Shown one piece after another: positions 24,023-33,826 of a stretch of 64,000 nt of DNA. The number at the start of each line of letters is the position of its first letter. Within the stretch, counting starts at the first letter, position 1. The stretch lies in NCBI GenBank assembly GCA_026184435.1, contig CP046447.1; one strand, 5' to 3'. A program made the position numbers and the translations under genes. The notes beneath the pieces were generated by a model. It did not search any database, had not been told where the DNA came from, and saw only the letters and a program-made list of their open reading frames with translations. The DNA comes from JAADFF01 sp013153035 (GTDB lineage: Bacteria > Coprothermobacterota > Coprothermobacteria > Coprothermobacterales > JAADFF01).

Positions 24023-26079
24023 CCGTTCCAAAATGATTGCCAAGACAAGACATTGTAAACAAATACCGATTCATTTGTGAGTGTAACAGTCAAATAGGGA
24101 CCAGAGGCTCTAACCCCTTTAACCCAAGTGGTAAATCCACCAGGTACTCTACCAATGTCGTACATATACCTGGTCGTTCCCATAATATCTAAAACAGAGA
24201 TATACCTATTTCGCCTGACAATAACAGGTCCTACAGGAACATACATAGACAAAATAACTGTATACGTACCAGACGGTAGCTGAGCAGGTTCTCCAGCAAA
24301 TCGGAATTCCGTACCATCGTACATAAGCAAAGCCACTTTATTCTTTGTCGTGATAAGATAAGCATCACCACGAGTTCGACGCACTTTTTCAATAGGATAC
24401 TTAAATGGGCTAATAATTTCACCAAGCAATTTTCCATCAAAATCTACAAACGATAGATGATTAACATAGTCAATCATAAGAACACCTATCTTATCTAAAA
24501 TGTATATTCCCCTCACCCATGTCTCCGTTTTTATACGGGCTCGTTCTTCAAATGGAGTCATAATAGAGATATATTCACCATTATAGAGGGCTATAACATT
24601 ATTACCAGGAGCCACATTTTCGAAATGTCCCTTGAAATGTCTCACCTCTCCCCCGTTTTGGAGCCAAAATACCTTTCGAGGTGTTAATATGGCAAGAGAA
24701 TGTTCTCCTCCCTCAACAATTCTTGTTAGGTCTTTAATATAGATACCCGTATGATATAACTGAAAGCGTGGCATATCAAGAAACAATAGCTCATCAGAAG
24801 ATAATATAGCCAACACATCACCCAATCTATACAGCTGTCCCCCTTTAGAAACGGGAACAGCTACCTCATCAAATATCTTAGGAATACCATCGATATCTAT
24901 ACGTGCAAGCAATCCCTTACTGAGTATATAAGTTCCATATACCGATGTGTACGCATCAAACACCGGTTTCACAAGCCTTATAGGCCCAACCTTTCCCTTT
25001 CCAGAGGGTTCCATCTCAAAGTCAAAGTATGAAGTTTCCCCTGGTTCCATCCATACATAGGTGTTAATCGTCTCAAACAATGGCCTCTTAACTTTCATAT
25101 GCTTGCTGCCAGGGAAAATACGGTCCACTATAACTGGTGCTACTCCAACAAACTCATCATCTATATATACAGCACTTTCCTCAGGTTCAACATTAATAAC
25201 AGCCCTTGCCATAACATCACTAAACAGAGCCTCAACCTCTGGAGAAACGGCAAATCCACTCCTCTTCGCTGCATTGACTACCTCAACAGCGAAATCGAGG
25301 GCTCTTTTATATCTATTTTCCCTTGTTGAGGACAATGATTTAATAAATACCTCATCAAAAGCACTGGGAACGGCTTTTTCATATAGCGATGGCTCTCTGG
25401 TCAGCCCCTTGTCTATCCAATCCATAAACTCTTTAGAATTATCAGGTTCAAACGGTAGATGCCCTGTCATAACCTCATAAAGCATAAGTCCAAGCTGGTA
25501 TATATCGGTGCGCGGATCGAGAGGTTCGCCTTTGATCTGCTCCGGCGCCATATATGCGGGAGTACCTGCATATCTACCCTTTACAGTATGAGAGAACATA
25601 TTTATAGCTATACCAAAGTCTGTAATACGGGGTTCATTAAACTCATCATACAAGACATTGGCAGGCTTTATATCCCTATGTATTACGCCATTGGCATGTG
25701 CAAAATCTATAGCAAGTGCTACCTTAATAATATCTTCGATAAGTTTCATGCGGTCATCGGAATTTATACGCTCCTTAAGAGAACCGCCGGGCAAATATTC
25801 CATAACAACATATACATACTCAGGAGTATCAATAAAATCGTATAGTTTCACAATATAAGGATGCATAAGCCCCCTAAGAACTACAAACTCCCTACGATAT
25901 GTATCGGCACTTTCATAGTTTTCACGCTTCATTATCTTCACAGCAACATTTAGACCAGAATCGGTCTCAACAGCTTTAAACACCTGCGCCATACCGCCCT
26001 CGCCAATAAAATCGACAACGAGGTAAACGGTATCCCTACCCTGTATTCTGTCTCCTATCTTTGCATACCTTACTCCCAT
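24019..26079 (-). CDS. Ser/Thr protein kinase with PEGA and beta-propeller-like domains
   Basis: A Hanks-type kinase of 686 residues. The kinase domain (about 15-275) is complete: GEGGMAQV (26-33), Lys48, HRDIKPAN (134-141), DFG (154-156), GTPAYMAPE (172-180) and the D-x-YQLG region. Residues 293-357 are a PEGA domain (INVEPEESAVYIDDEFVG). The remaining 320 residues are beta-rich with repeated short strands, suggesting a propeller-like sensor. There is no membrane helix, so unlike PknB/PrkC it should be cytoplasmic. It overlaps the PP2C gene by 10 bases, the usual kinase-phosphatase pairing. Confidence 0.93.
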   Translation of the reverse strand: MGVRYAKIGDRIQGRDTVYLVVDFIGEGGMAQVFKAVETDSGLNVAVKIMKRENYESADTYRREFVVLRGLMHPYIVKLYDFIDTPEYVYVVMEYLPGGSLKERINSDDRMKLIEDIIKVALAIDFAHANGVIHRDIKPANVLYDEFNEPRITDFGIAINMFSHTVKGRYAGTPAYMAPEQIKGEPLDPRTDIYQLGLMLYEVMTGHLPFEPDNSKEFMDWIDKGLTREPSLYEKAVPSAFDEVFIKSLSSTRENRYKRALDFAVEVVNAAKRSGFAVSPEVEALFSDVMARAVINVEPEESAVYIDDEFVGVAPVIVDRIFPGSKHMKVKRPLFETINTYVWMEPGETSYFDFEMEPSGKGKVGPIRLVKPVFDAYTSVYGTYILSKGLLARIDIDGIPKIFDEVAVPVSKGGQLYRLGDVLAILSSDELLFLDMPRFQLYHTGIYIKDLTRIVEGGEHSLAILTPRKVFWLQNGGEVRHFKGHFENVAPGNNVIALYNGEYISIMTPFEERARIKTETWVRGIYILDKIGVLMIDYVNHLSFVDFDGKLLGEIISPFKYPIEKVRRTRGDAYLITTKNKVALLMYDGTEFRFAGEPAQLPSGTYTVILSMYVPVGPVIVRRNRYISVLDIMGTTRYMYDIGRVPGGFTTWVKGVRASGPYLTVTLTNESVFVYNVLSWQSFWNG

Positions 26080-26792
26080 ACAACCACCACAAAACTAAAG
26101 TTATCGAAAGCTCCTCTTTCGTAAACAAGCTGTTTAATATACTGTGCTGCCTCTCGAGGAGTTTTGTCTAAGAATGCATCTCTAATTTCTTCAGGAGATA
26201 CATGAAGTGTTACCCCATCAGATGCTAAAAAGATGATATCTCCCTTTTGTAAAGGACATTCATACTCCCCCGGTCCTGTATATATACCGGGATAACCTCC
26301 CATACAGTTAACAAGAGTAGTATTAAGTACTAAACTACCCTCAGAATATACCCATGTACCTACAATATGGGGCTCATCAAGACGTCTAATACGAGGCCCC
26401 CTAATAAGAAAAATAGGAGAATCACCGGCATACCCTATATAAACATTGCTCTCATCAAAAATGGCCATACTCATTGTGGTAGAAGCCCCACGCATAGAGG
26501 GATCCGCTTCTTGTAAAAAGATTAGTGCCTCCTGAACTTTATCAAATATAGACCTTATCAGTTGAAGACTGGGTGATACCCCCCTATCAATCATATCTTT
26601 AAAATAGGCCATAGCTATCTCTACAGCAGCTTGAGAGGCCCTCTCGCCATATGGACTACCAGCAACACCATCGGCAACAATAGCAGCAAATGGTGGAGAA
26701 ACTGTCATATGTGTACCCGGAGCAGGATACACATAATCTTCCATGTTGTTCCTAACTTTTCCCATTTCCGCAACCGATATAATTAGAGCCAT
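26070..26792 (-). CDS. PP2C-type Ser/Thr protein phosphatase
   Basis: A 240-residue metal-dependent phosphatase, expected to reverse the neighbouring kinase. It has VRNNMEDYV near the N-terminus, the metal-binding IVADGVAGSPYGERAS (about 37-52), YIGYAGDSPIFL, and DIIFLASDGVTLHVS toward the end, with a terminal FDNFSFVVV block. The first motif is MED, where bacterial PP2Cs usually read QD or ED, which is within the family range. Overlaps prmC by 10 bases and the kinase by 10. Confidence 0.94.
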   Translation of the reverse strand: MALIISVAEMGKVRNNMEDYVYPAPGTHMTVSPPFAAIVADGVAGSPYGERASQAAVEIAMAYFKDMIDRGVSPSLQLIRSIFDKVQEALIFLQEADPSMRGASTTMSMAIFDESNVYIGYAGDSPIFLIRGPRIRRLDEPHIVGTWVYSEGSLVLNTTLVNCMGGYPGIYTGPGEYECPLQKGDIIFLASDGVTLHVSPEEIRDAFLDKTPREAAQYIKQLVYERGAFDNFSFVVVVWE

Positions 26793-27598
26793 ACGAGAGC
26801 AAACCTCTCCTTCCCAAATCTATCTCTATAATATTTTACCCTTGAGATGGTGAAAATCTCATGCTTTTCTAAAGAGTCCCTGGTCGTATCGTCAAATTCA
26901 AAGAGGAAACCTCCGTGAAAATGCATATCAACAAGTTTATTTAGCAGGCAATGAATAAAATCCACTCCATTATTACCACCATAAAGTGCTGCCTCCGGTT
27001 CTTTATTTACAAGATTATCAACCGTAAATCTATCGCTATCTGGCAAATACGGCGGGTTCGAGACAATGAAGTTCACAGGTAAATAATTCTCAAGAAAAGA
27101 GAATACATCGGCATGATAAAGTTGCAGCCGACTAACAACATCAAATTTTCTGGCATTGACAAACGTATTGACAACAGCCAAAGGGTTAATGTCGATACCA
27201 ATAACATTTATATCTTGTCTACCCATGAGAATAGATACACCAATAACACCTGTGCCAACACCAACCTCTAAAACATGAGCATCTTCAGGAATGGCTTCGA
27301 GAGCAATGTCAACAAGGTCCTCTGTTTCTTCTCTTGGAATAAACACATCGGGAAAGACAAAAAATGGTTTTCCTCTGAACTCTTCAACGCCACATATATA
27401 CTGTATGGGGATGCTTTTCTTTATATCATCTGCTACACGGTAAAGCCAAAGATCATCTACATTGGCAGTAGTATCCCAACAAGAAGAAAGGCCAAAGCAA
27501 TATTTCAAAACAAAGCACACATCGTGTTCATAACTGGTTCCGTAAACCTGTAAGAGGGCTTCTTTGATAACTCTACGTGCAGAGAAAACATCCATCAA
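26783..27598 (-). CDS. prmC: Release factor glutamine methyltransferase PrmC
   Basis: Methylates the Gln of the GGQ motif in release factors. The 271-residue protein has the N-terminal helical domain, YICGVEEFRGKPFFV, PREETEDLVD, the SAM motif VLEVGVGTGVIGV and catalytic SNPPYLPDSD. The typical PRPET motif reads IPREET. It overlaps the prfA stop by 4 bases, the usual prfA-prmC pair. Confidence 0.96.
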   Translation of the reverse strand: MMDVFSARRVIKEALLQVYGTSYEHDVCFVLKYCFGLSSCWDTTANVDDLWLYRVADDIKKSIPIQYICGVEEFRGKPFFVFPDVFIPREETEDLVDIALEAIPEDAHVLEVGVGTGVIGVSILMGRQDINVIGIDINPLAVVNTFVNARKFDVVSRLQLYHADVFSFLENYLPVNFIVSNPPYLPDSDRFTVDNLVNKEPEAALYGGNNGVDFIHCLLNKLVDMHFHGGFLFEFDDTTRDSLEKHEIFTISRVKYYRDRFGKERFALVWL

Positions 27599-28695
27599 CT
27601 CTGAGATATACTTTGTAGTTTATCCTTTGTTTCAGCAACCCTTAGTGCCTGTACCAGCTCATCAAGATCGCCATCAAGTATAGCATCCAAATTGTACAGT
27701 GTCAGTCCAATACGATGATCTGTCACACGACTTTGTGGAAAATTATATGTGCGGATCTTTTCACTTCTATCACCACTACCCACCAAAGAGCGGCGGAGTG
27801 CAGAAACTTCCTGCTCTTGTTGCTGCTGCATCATCTGGTAAACCCTTGCCTTTAAAATTTTCATGGCCTTTGCCCTATTCTGATGCTGTGACCTCTCTGT
27901 CGTTGCAACAACAGTGATTCCTGTAGGTTTGTGAATCAGTCTCACACCACTCTCGCGCTTGTTCTGGTGCTGTCCACCTTTACCACCAGAGCGGAATGTT
28001 TCCATCTCTATATCCTCAGGTCTAATATCAATCTCGACCTCATCAGGTTCTTTCATAACAACAACAGAAGCAGCAGAAGTGTGTATCCTACCTCCAGACT
28101 CTGTCACTGGTACCCTTTGTACCCTATGTACTCCTCCCTCATACTTCAAATGGGAATATACCCCCTCACCCTTCACCTCAAATGTAATCTCTTTAATACC
28201 ACCAAGGTCCGTCTCATTGACAGATAGTACATCTACAGTCCAACCTTTGCGTTCAGCATAACGAGAATACATCCGAAAAAGATCTCCAGCAAACAGAGCT
28301 GCTTCTTCACCACCTACACCGGCACGAATTTCCATAATAACATTGCGTTCATCGTCAGGATCAGGTGGCACTAACACATCAGGAAGTTTCTCTTCCATCT
28401 CTTCAAGCTGTTTTTCCACTTCTTTGAGTTCATCTTTGGCAAGCTCTAACATATCATCATCGGTTTCTTCCTCTAATATCTGCCTAGCTTCTTCTCTACG
28501 CCCTATCAGCTCAAGATACCTCTTGGCAGTAGGCACAACCTTCTGAAGCGCTTTTCTCTTACGAGACAACTCCACCATCTTATTCTGATTAGAATAGATA
28601 GAAGGATCGCTGAGTTGATGCTCTATATCCTCATATTCTTTTACAAGCTCTTTGCACTTTTTTATAAGAATCTCTTCAGGAAGCACTACCTTCAC
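27595..28695 (-). CDS. prfA: Peptide chain release factor 1
   Basis: RF1 ends translation at UAA and UAG. The 366-residue length, the codon-reading tripeptide PVT in RVQRVPVTESGGRIH, and adjacency to prmC support RF1. The peptidyl-transferase motif is present but its surroundings are unusual: GKGGQHQNKRESGVR in place of the common GAGGQHVNTTDSAVR. N-terminal coiled domain and C-terminal helices are complete. Overlaps thyX by 20 bases. Confidence 0.95.
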   Translation of the reverse strand: MKVVLPEEILIKKCKELVKEYEDIEHQLSDPSIYSNQNKMVELSRKRKALQKVVPTAKRYLELIGRREEARQILEEETDDDMLELAKDELKEVEKQLEEMEEKLPDVLVPPDPDDERNVIMEIRAGVGGEEAALFAGDLFRMYSRYAERKGWTVDVLSVNETDLGGIKEITFEVKGEGVYSHLKYEGGVHRVQRVPVTESGGRIHTSAASVVVMKEPDEVEIDIRPEDIEMETFRSGGKGGQHQNKRESGVRLIHKPTGITVVATTERSQHQNRAKAMKILKARVYQMMQQQQEQEVSALRRSLVGSGDRSEKIRTYNFPQSRVTDHRIGLTLYNLDAILDGDLDELVQALRVAETKDKLQSISQS

Positions 28696-29410
28696 CTCTC
28701 CCTTTCTGTTTTATAACGATATTCATGTAGCAATCATCATCACCTTCAGGACAGTATCCAAGCATAACACATCTTGGTCCAACACCATCAAATATTATAG
28801 GAGCAACTTTTTTCACCTCGTTTAGCATAAGTGCAGCAGCCTGTCTTATCTCCCATTGTGCATGGGTGCACAGTCTCAGGCCAAAGAAGTGTATGAGTTC
28901 TCTGGCATTCATAGTCACCATAATCGGTGACGTCACAGCCTGCGGAATAAGAAAACGGGCATCTTCCCTGGGTATACCTAGATCAAGCAATTTGTGATAA
29001 AGCTCCACAGACTTACCAATATGTTCCCGATAAAGGGCTATGGTCTCTTCATTGTCTGCAATAGTAGTTGGCACTTGAAAAGCCTCGTCATTTATCTCTG
29101 TATATCTATGAGACCGTTGACTGTATGAGGCAATCCTGTGTCTTACAAGTTGATGGGTGCATACCCTGCTGCACCCATCAACAATGAAGGTAAAGTTTGC
29201 ATGCTCAAGAACACTATGATGGCCTCTTTTTAGCACAGTGTGTATAAGCTTTTTCATACGCCGCCTATATTTGGGCTCATCTTTGTGAGCTAATATATCA
29301 TCCCACATATTCAGCGGCTCATCGGTAGTATAGGTTAGTTTTGTTGCATAGTAAACAACAGCATCAGGATTCGGCGTATACGCAAGAAGTTTGACCTGAA
29401 TCACAGGCAT
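28676..29410 (-). CDS. thyX: Flavin-dependent thymidylate synthase ThyX
   Basis: Makes dTMP from dUMP with methylenetetrahydrofolate, FAD and NADPH. The diagnostic RHRX7S motif is present (RHRIASYSQRS), preceded by GHHSVLEHANFTF and followed by LIPQAVTSPIMVTMNARE; the C-terminal RPRC-like GPRCVMLGYC carries two Cys. ATG at 29410 overlaps the rho stop (TGATG). With the thymidylate kinase domain at 2-3.5 kb and the folate genes here, the dTTP route is partly in the window. No thyA is seen. Confidence 0.97.
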   Translation of the reverse strand: MPVIQVKLLAYTPNPDAVVYYATKLTYTTDEPLNMWDDILAHKDEPKYRRRMKKLIHTVLKRGHHSVLEHANFTFIVDGCSRVCTHQLVRHRIASYSQRSHRYTEINDEAFQVPTTIADNEETIALYREHIGKSVELYHKLLDLGIPREDARFLIPQAVTSPIMVTMNARELIHFFGLRLCTHAQWEIRQAAALMLNEVKKVAPIIFDGVGPRCVMLGYCPEGDDDCYMNIVIKQKGRGEGSAS

Positions 29411-30966
29411 CACCCTTTAAGCGTTTTCATCATAAGATTGAGAAACTCCTCGTTGGTATCAGTCTCCTTAAGATAGTTGATAAGCTCCTGAAGTGCAGCC
29501 ATGTTATCCCTTTCACTAAGGATACGCCTCAGATACCAGACGGCTTTCCGCTCATCTTCACTGTAGAGTTTTTCCTCATGTCTTGTTCCACTGCGGTGTA
29601 CATCAATAGCCGGATATATACGTCTTTCAGCAAGCTTTCTATCAAGAACCAGCTCCATATTACCTGTACCTTTAAACTCTTCGAAGATAACTTCGTCCAT
29701 ACGACTACCTGTTTCGACAAGGGCAGTAGCAAGTATTGTAAGACTACCTCCCTCTCTAAAGTTTCGAGCTGCACCAAAGAAACGCTTTGGCCCCATAAAA
29801 GCTGCGGGATCAAGACCACCGGATAGGGTTCTACCAGAAGCCGGTAGGTTAAGGTTGTATGCCCTTGTCATACGGGTAATACCATCAAGTAATATAAGGA
29901 CATCTCGACCAATTTCTGCTTGCCTCTTAGCATAGTTCAACACAATATCCGCTACCTGCTCATGATATGTGGGCTCAAGGTCAAATGTAGAGGCAATAAC
30001 TTTAGCCTTAGGCACATTGTCCCTCATATAGGTAACCTCTTCAGGTCTTTCATCGATAAGGAGAATAATAACCTCTACCTCAGGATGATTCTGGGTAATA
30101 GCCCTTGCAATGTCTTTGATAATAGTAGTCTTTCCAGCTTTAGGAGGTGCAACAATAAGCCCACGCTGCCCCTTACCTATAGGTGAAAACAGGTCAATAA
30201 TACGAGTTGTCAGCACCTTTGGTCCCAAATAGAGATTAAAACGCTCCTCTGGGAAAATCGGGGTTAAATCTTCAAATTCGGGTCTTTTTTTGTATTTCTT
30301 ATCAAACTCTTCCACAGGTATACGGTTAATCTTGTGTATCTGAAGAAGGGAATGATAGTTTTCGCCTGGATGTGGATCCCTCATAAGACCTTCAATCTCA
30401 TCACCAGGACGCAGGTTAAACCTTGCCACCTGCTTAGGAGACACATATACATCCATCCATCGTGGTGGAGTTCCCTTAACGACCTTTAAAAACCATTGCT
30501 CCTTTTGCTGTCCCCTATTATCCTTACCCTTTTTTAGTACAAGAATACCCTTCTCTTCAAATGTACGGTCTTTTACTTCCACATGCGAACTTTTCTTATC
30601 CGATTTTTTTTCTGAAGATTTTTCAGTTTTAACCTTAGATTCCTTTTTCTCTTCCTTTGGCTCTTCCGGTGATTCCTCTATCTCCTCTTCCTCAGAAACA
30701 GGAGGCTGGGCAACTTCACCAACCCCAGCCTCCTTTAACAGTTTCTCTGTAAAAGAAGCAATCTCCTCATAGCCATTTTCTCTTAAAGCCTTCAAGGCCT
30801 CTTCTGTATTTTCCAGTATATATGTGGCTATTTTTTCAGACATTTCTGCCTTCGTAAGGCTACCCAGCTTAGACACACCAATATCTTTACCTAGTTTCCT
30901 TAGATCGTTGTATTTATAGTTCGTCTTTAGATACATAGCAAGACGCTTCTTCATTTCATCCAACAT
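29410..30966 (-). CDS. rho: Transcription termination factor Rho
   Basis: Hexameric RNA helicase that terminates transcription. The N-terminal SAP-like helical domain (about 1-75) is followed by a long acidic and Lys/Ser-rich low-complexity insert (about 85-135), the RNA-binding cold-shock fold with RFNLRPGDEIEG, and the ATPase core with APPKAGKTTI, VIILLIDERPEEVTYM and GSLTILATALVETGSRMD. 518 residues, about 100 more than E. coli Rho because of the insert, a feature of several phyla. Between gcvPB and thyX in one run. Confidence 0.98.
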   Translation of the reverse strand: MLDEMKKRLAMYLKTNYKYNDLRKLGKDIGVSKLGSLTKAEMSEKIATYILENTEEALKALRENGYEEIASFTEKLLKEAGVGEVAQPPVSEEEEIEESPEEPKEEKKESKVKTEKSSEKKSDKKSSHVEVKDRTFEEKGILVLKKGKDNRGQQKEQWFLKVVKGTPPRWMDVYVSPKQVARFNLRPGDEIEGLMRDPHPGENYHSLLQIHKINRIPVEEFDKKYKKRPEFEDLTPIFPEERFNLYLGPKVLTTRIIDLFSPIGKGQRGLIVAPPKAGKTTIIKDIARAITQNHPEVEVIILLIDERPEEVTYMRDNVPKAKVIASTFDLEPTYHEQVADIVLNYAKRQAEIGRDVLILLDGITRMTRAYNLNLPASGRTLSGGLDPAAFMGPKRFFGAARNFREGGSLTILATALVETGSRMDEVIFEEFKGTGNMELVLDRKLAERRIYPAIDVHRSGTRHEEKLYSEDERKAVWYLRRILSERDNMAALQELINYLKETDTNEEFLNLMMKTLKG

Positions 30967-30981
30967 TAATCCCTCCCTACT

Positions 30982-32454
30982 TTACTCTTCCTCTGTGTAT
31001 ACAACTTTAAGTTGTTTGACGGCCTTCACATCATCAAGCCTACCTATAGGTGCATTGTTGGGAGCACTATGTAATATATCAGGATTTTCATGTGCCTCTT
31101 TATATATTGTTTCCAGTGCTGCCGCATACATGTCTAGATTATATTTAACCTCGGTCTCCGTAGGCTCAATCATAAGTGCCTCAGAAACAATTAGTGGGAA
31201 ATAAATTGTTGGCGGATGCACGCCAAAGTCGATAAGTCTCTTAGCAATATCTAGTGTCTTCACGCCCTGTTCTTTCAATACCTTACCAGTAGCAACAAAC
31301 TCATGTTTATATAGCTCTCCATATGGTATTGGGAAATACTTCTTAACTTTGGCTGCCAAATAATTGGCATTGAGTACTGCCAATCTTCCCACTTGTCTGA
31401 GGCCTTCACCGCCTAAAGATATTATATACATATAAGCCTTAAGAAGTACTAAGAAATTGGCATGGAACATCCTCATTCTACCAATGCTATGTGGTATGTC
31501 GTAATTCAGTCTGAACATACCACTCTCTTCATCATATACCACAGTAGGCACAGGCAGAAAATCTTTTAGGTGCTCTTTCACACCAATAGGACCACTACCG
31601 GGTCCACCTCCACCGTGTGGTGCAGAGAATGTCTTATGAAGATTTAGGTGCACGATGTCAAAGCCCATATCACCAGGTCTTGCCATACCAAGAATACCAT
31701 TGAGGTTGGCACCATCGTAGTAAAGAAGGCCTCCCACACCGTGAATAAGCTCTGCAATCTCTAAAATATTCTCTTCAAATACACCCAATGTGTTGGGGTT
31801 TGTGAGCATAATAATAGCTATCTCATCGCCATACTTATCAACAATCTCACGAAGGGCATCCATATCAACCTGACCCTTTTCATTGGACTTGACCTCTATA
31901 ACATCAAAGCCTGCCATTGCCGCAGATGCCGGGTTTGTGCCGTGTGCACTGTCGGGAATAATGGCAATATGTCTCCCCGTCTCACCTTTCTGTCTGAAAT
32001 AAGCACGGGCAATAAATGTACCTGTCAGCTCACCATGGGCACCAGCTGCAGGATGAAGTGAAATGGCATCCATGCCTGTAATCTCTTGAAGAAGCTCTGA
32101 TAGGTGATACATTACAGCCAGGGCACCTTGAACATCCTCATCAGGTTGATACGGATGAAGCATGGCAAACCTTGCATCAGATGCCACATGCTCATGAATC
32201 TTAGGATTATACTTCATAGTACAAGAACCCAGCGGATAAAAGCCCGTATCAACAGAGAAGTTAAGCTGAGATAGTCTTGTATAGTGTCTGACAACTTCCA
32301 CCTCAGGCACATCGGGAAATGGTAGGTCATCTCTGACAAGCTCCTGTGGCACATCCACGGAGAAGTCATCACCAATAGGGTCGTCTACCTCATATGTAGA
32401 CTCACCAAGTCCATCAAGCTCAAATATGAGATATTCCAGTATCTTATCAGCCAT
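30982..32454 (-). CDS. gcvPB: Glycine dehydrogenase (decarboxylating) subunit 2
   Basis: PLP-binding half of the split P-protein that decarboxylates glycine and passes the aminomethyl group to lipoyl-GcvH. The PLP lysine lies in HLNLHKTFSAPHGGGGPGSG, and LHPAAGAHGELTG and LGSCTMKYNPK are also family blocks. 490 residues. Overlaps gcvPA by 8 bases. Last gene of gcvT-gcvH-gcvPA-gcvPB. Confidence 0.97.
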   Translation of the reverse strand: MADKILEYLIFELDGLGESTYEVDDPIGDDFSVDVPQELVRDDLPFPDVPEVEVVRHYTRLSQLNFSVDTGFYPLGSCTMKYNPKIHEHVASDARFAMLHPYQPDEDVQGALAVMYHLSELLQEITGMDAISLHPAAGAHGELTGTFIARAYFRQKGETGRHIAIIPDSAHGTNPASAAMAGFDVIEVKSNEKGQVDMDALREIVDKYGDEIAIIMLTNPNTLGVFEENILEIAELIHGVGGLLYYDGANLNGILGMARPGDMGFDIVHLNLHKTFSAPHGGGGPGSGPIGVKEHLKDFLPVPTVVYDEESGMFRLNYDIPHSIGRMRMFHANFLVLLKAYMYIISLGGEGLRQVGRLAVLNANYLAAKVKKYFPIPYGELYKHEFVATGKVLKEQGVKTLDIAKRLIDFGVHPPTIYFPLIVSEALMIEPTETEVKYNLDMYAAALETIYKEAHENPDILHSAPNNAPIGRLDDVKAVKQLKVVYTEEE

Positions 32455-33823
32455 TCTTAATCACCTCCGACAGGTGGGAGGCAAGCCCATCAATATCTTC
32501 CTTGCTGTGAAGCTCTGTTGTAGCAATAAGCATATAGTTTTCATATGCAGGACCAAAGAATCTATGCAGTGGCACACCGGGGTAAATACCCTCTGCAGCC
32601 ATATGCTCAAATACATGCTGTGCAGAGATAGGAAGCTTGACAGTAAATTCGTTGAAGAATGGACCACTAAATGGTATTTCTATTCCTTCAATAGATGCCA
32701 ATTTCTCTTTAGCATAATGGGCTATCTTATAGTTAACATAAGCCAGTTTCTTGAAACCTGTACGACCAAGCAAGGCCATATAAACAGTAGCCCTCAGGGC
32801 CATCAAGAAGTGATTAGAGGTAATATTAGATGTTGCCTTAGCCCTTCTAATATGCTGTTCTCTTGTCTGCAGTGTTAGCACAAACCCTCTTGTACCCTCA
32901 GGGTCAGTAGTCTCACCGACAAGTCTACCGGGCATCTGTCTAACATACTTACTTCTTGTTGCAAGGAAACCAACACCTGGACCACCAAAGGCCGGATAGT
33001 TACCAAGTCCTATGGCATCACCCACGACAATATCGGCACCATAGTAACCAGCAGGCTTAATCAGGCCATATGCAAGGGGCTCAAGTACAGTAGCGATATA
33101 TAAAGCACCTTTTTCATGGGCTATCTCAACGGCGTCTTTTTCATCTTCAATAACACCAAAGAAGTTAGGAGACTGTACAATAACAGCAAGTGTATCCTCA
33201 TCGACAAGATCTTTGAGATGCTCTACATCTATACGACCTGTTTCTTTATCATAGCGAATCTCTTCTATAACAGTGCCCTTAGGTTCAAGGTACGTCTTCA
33301 GTACTTCTTTAATCTCCGGATGAAGTGTAGAGGCAATAATAACCTTATTTCTCTTACCGCGGTGGATACGAATGGCCATATAAACGGCTTCTGCGGTAGC
33401 AGATGCGGCATCATACATAGAGGAATTAGCCACATCCATCCCGGTCAATCTGGCAATATAGGTTTGCCACTCAAATGACACATGAAGTGATCCCTGAGAT
33501 GCTTCAGCTTGATACGGGGTGTAAGCAGTATAGAATTCTCCTCTAGAAGAAATGGTGTCTACAACAGAAGGCACATAGTGTGGATAGACACCAGCCCCCA
33601 TAAAAGAGACAACCTCAAACAGGTCATAGTTCTCATCGGCTAGGTTGTCCATGTAAAAGCTCAGTTCTTTCTCTGTCATAGGGGCAGAGAGAGCCTGAAA
33701 AGCTCCCTCTGCCTTTTCTTTCAGCTCGTCTGGAATATCTTTAAAGAGGTCATCTATACTGCCCACCCCAATCGTCCGAAGCATCTCATCTATCTCATTC
33801 GGACGATGAGGTGTGTATCTCAT
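32447..33823 (-). CDS. gcvPA: Glycine dehydrogenase (decarboxylating) subunit 1
   Basis: The N-terminal-type half of split glycine decarboxylase, which forms the heterotetramer with GcvPB. RYTPHRPNEIDEML opens the protein; YTPYQAEASQGSLHVSFEWQ and CXX-free MYDAASATAEA are typical blocks, and the PLP-lysine is absent as expected. 458 residues. Lies 3 bases after gcvH. Confidence 0.97.
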   Translation of the reverse strand: MRYTPHRPNEIDEMLRTIGVGSIDDLFKDIPDELKEKAEGAFQALSAPMTEKELSFYMDNLADENYDLFEVVSFMGAGVYPHYVPSVVDTISSRGEFYTAYTPYQAEASQGSLHVSFEWQTYIARLTGMDVANSSMYDAASATAEAVYMAIRIHRGKRNKVIIASTLHPEIKEVLKTYLEPKGTVIEEIRYDKETGRIDVEHLKDLVDEDTLAVIVQSPNFFGVIEDEKDAVEIAHEKGALYIATVLEPLAYGLIKPAGYYGADIVVGDAIGLGNYPAFGGPGVGFLATRSKYVRQMPGRLVGETTDPEGTRGFVLTLQTREQHIRRAKATSNITSNHFLMALRATVYMALLGRTGFKKLAYVNYKIAHYAKEKLASIEGIEIPFSGPFFNEFTVKLPISAQHVFEHMAAEGIYPGVPLHRFFGPAYENYMLIATTELHSKEDIDGLASHLSEVIKNG

Positions 33824-33826
33824 ATA

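Noticed and set aside
32447..33823. gcvPA lacking the PLP lysine
   Set aside because: This is normal: the P-protein is split and the lysine is in gcvPB.
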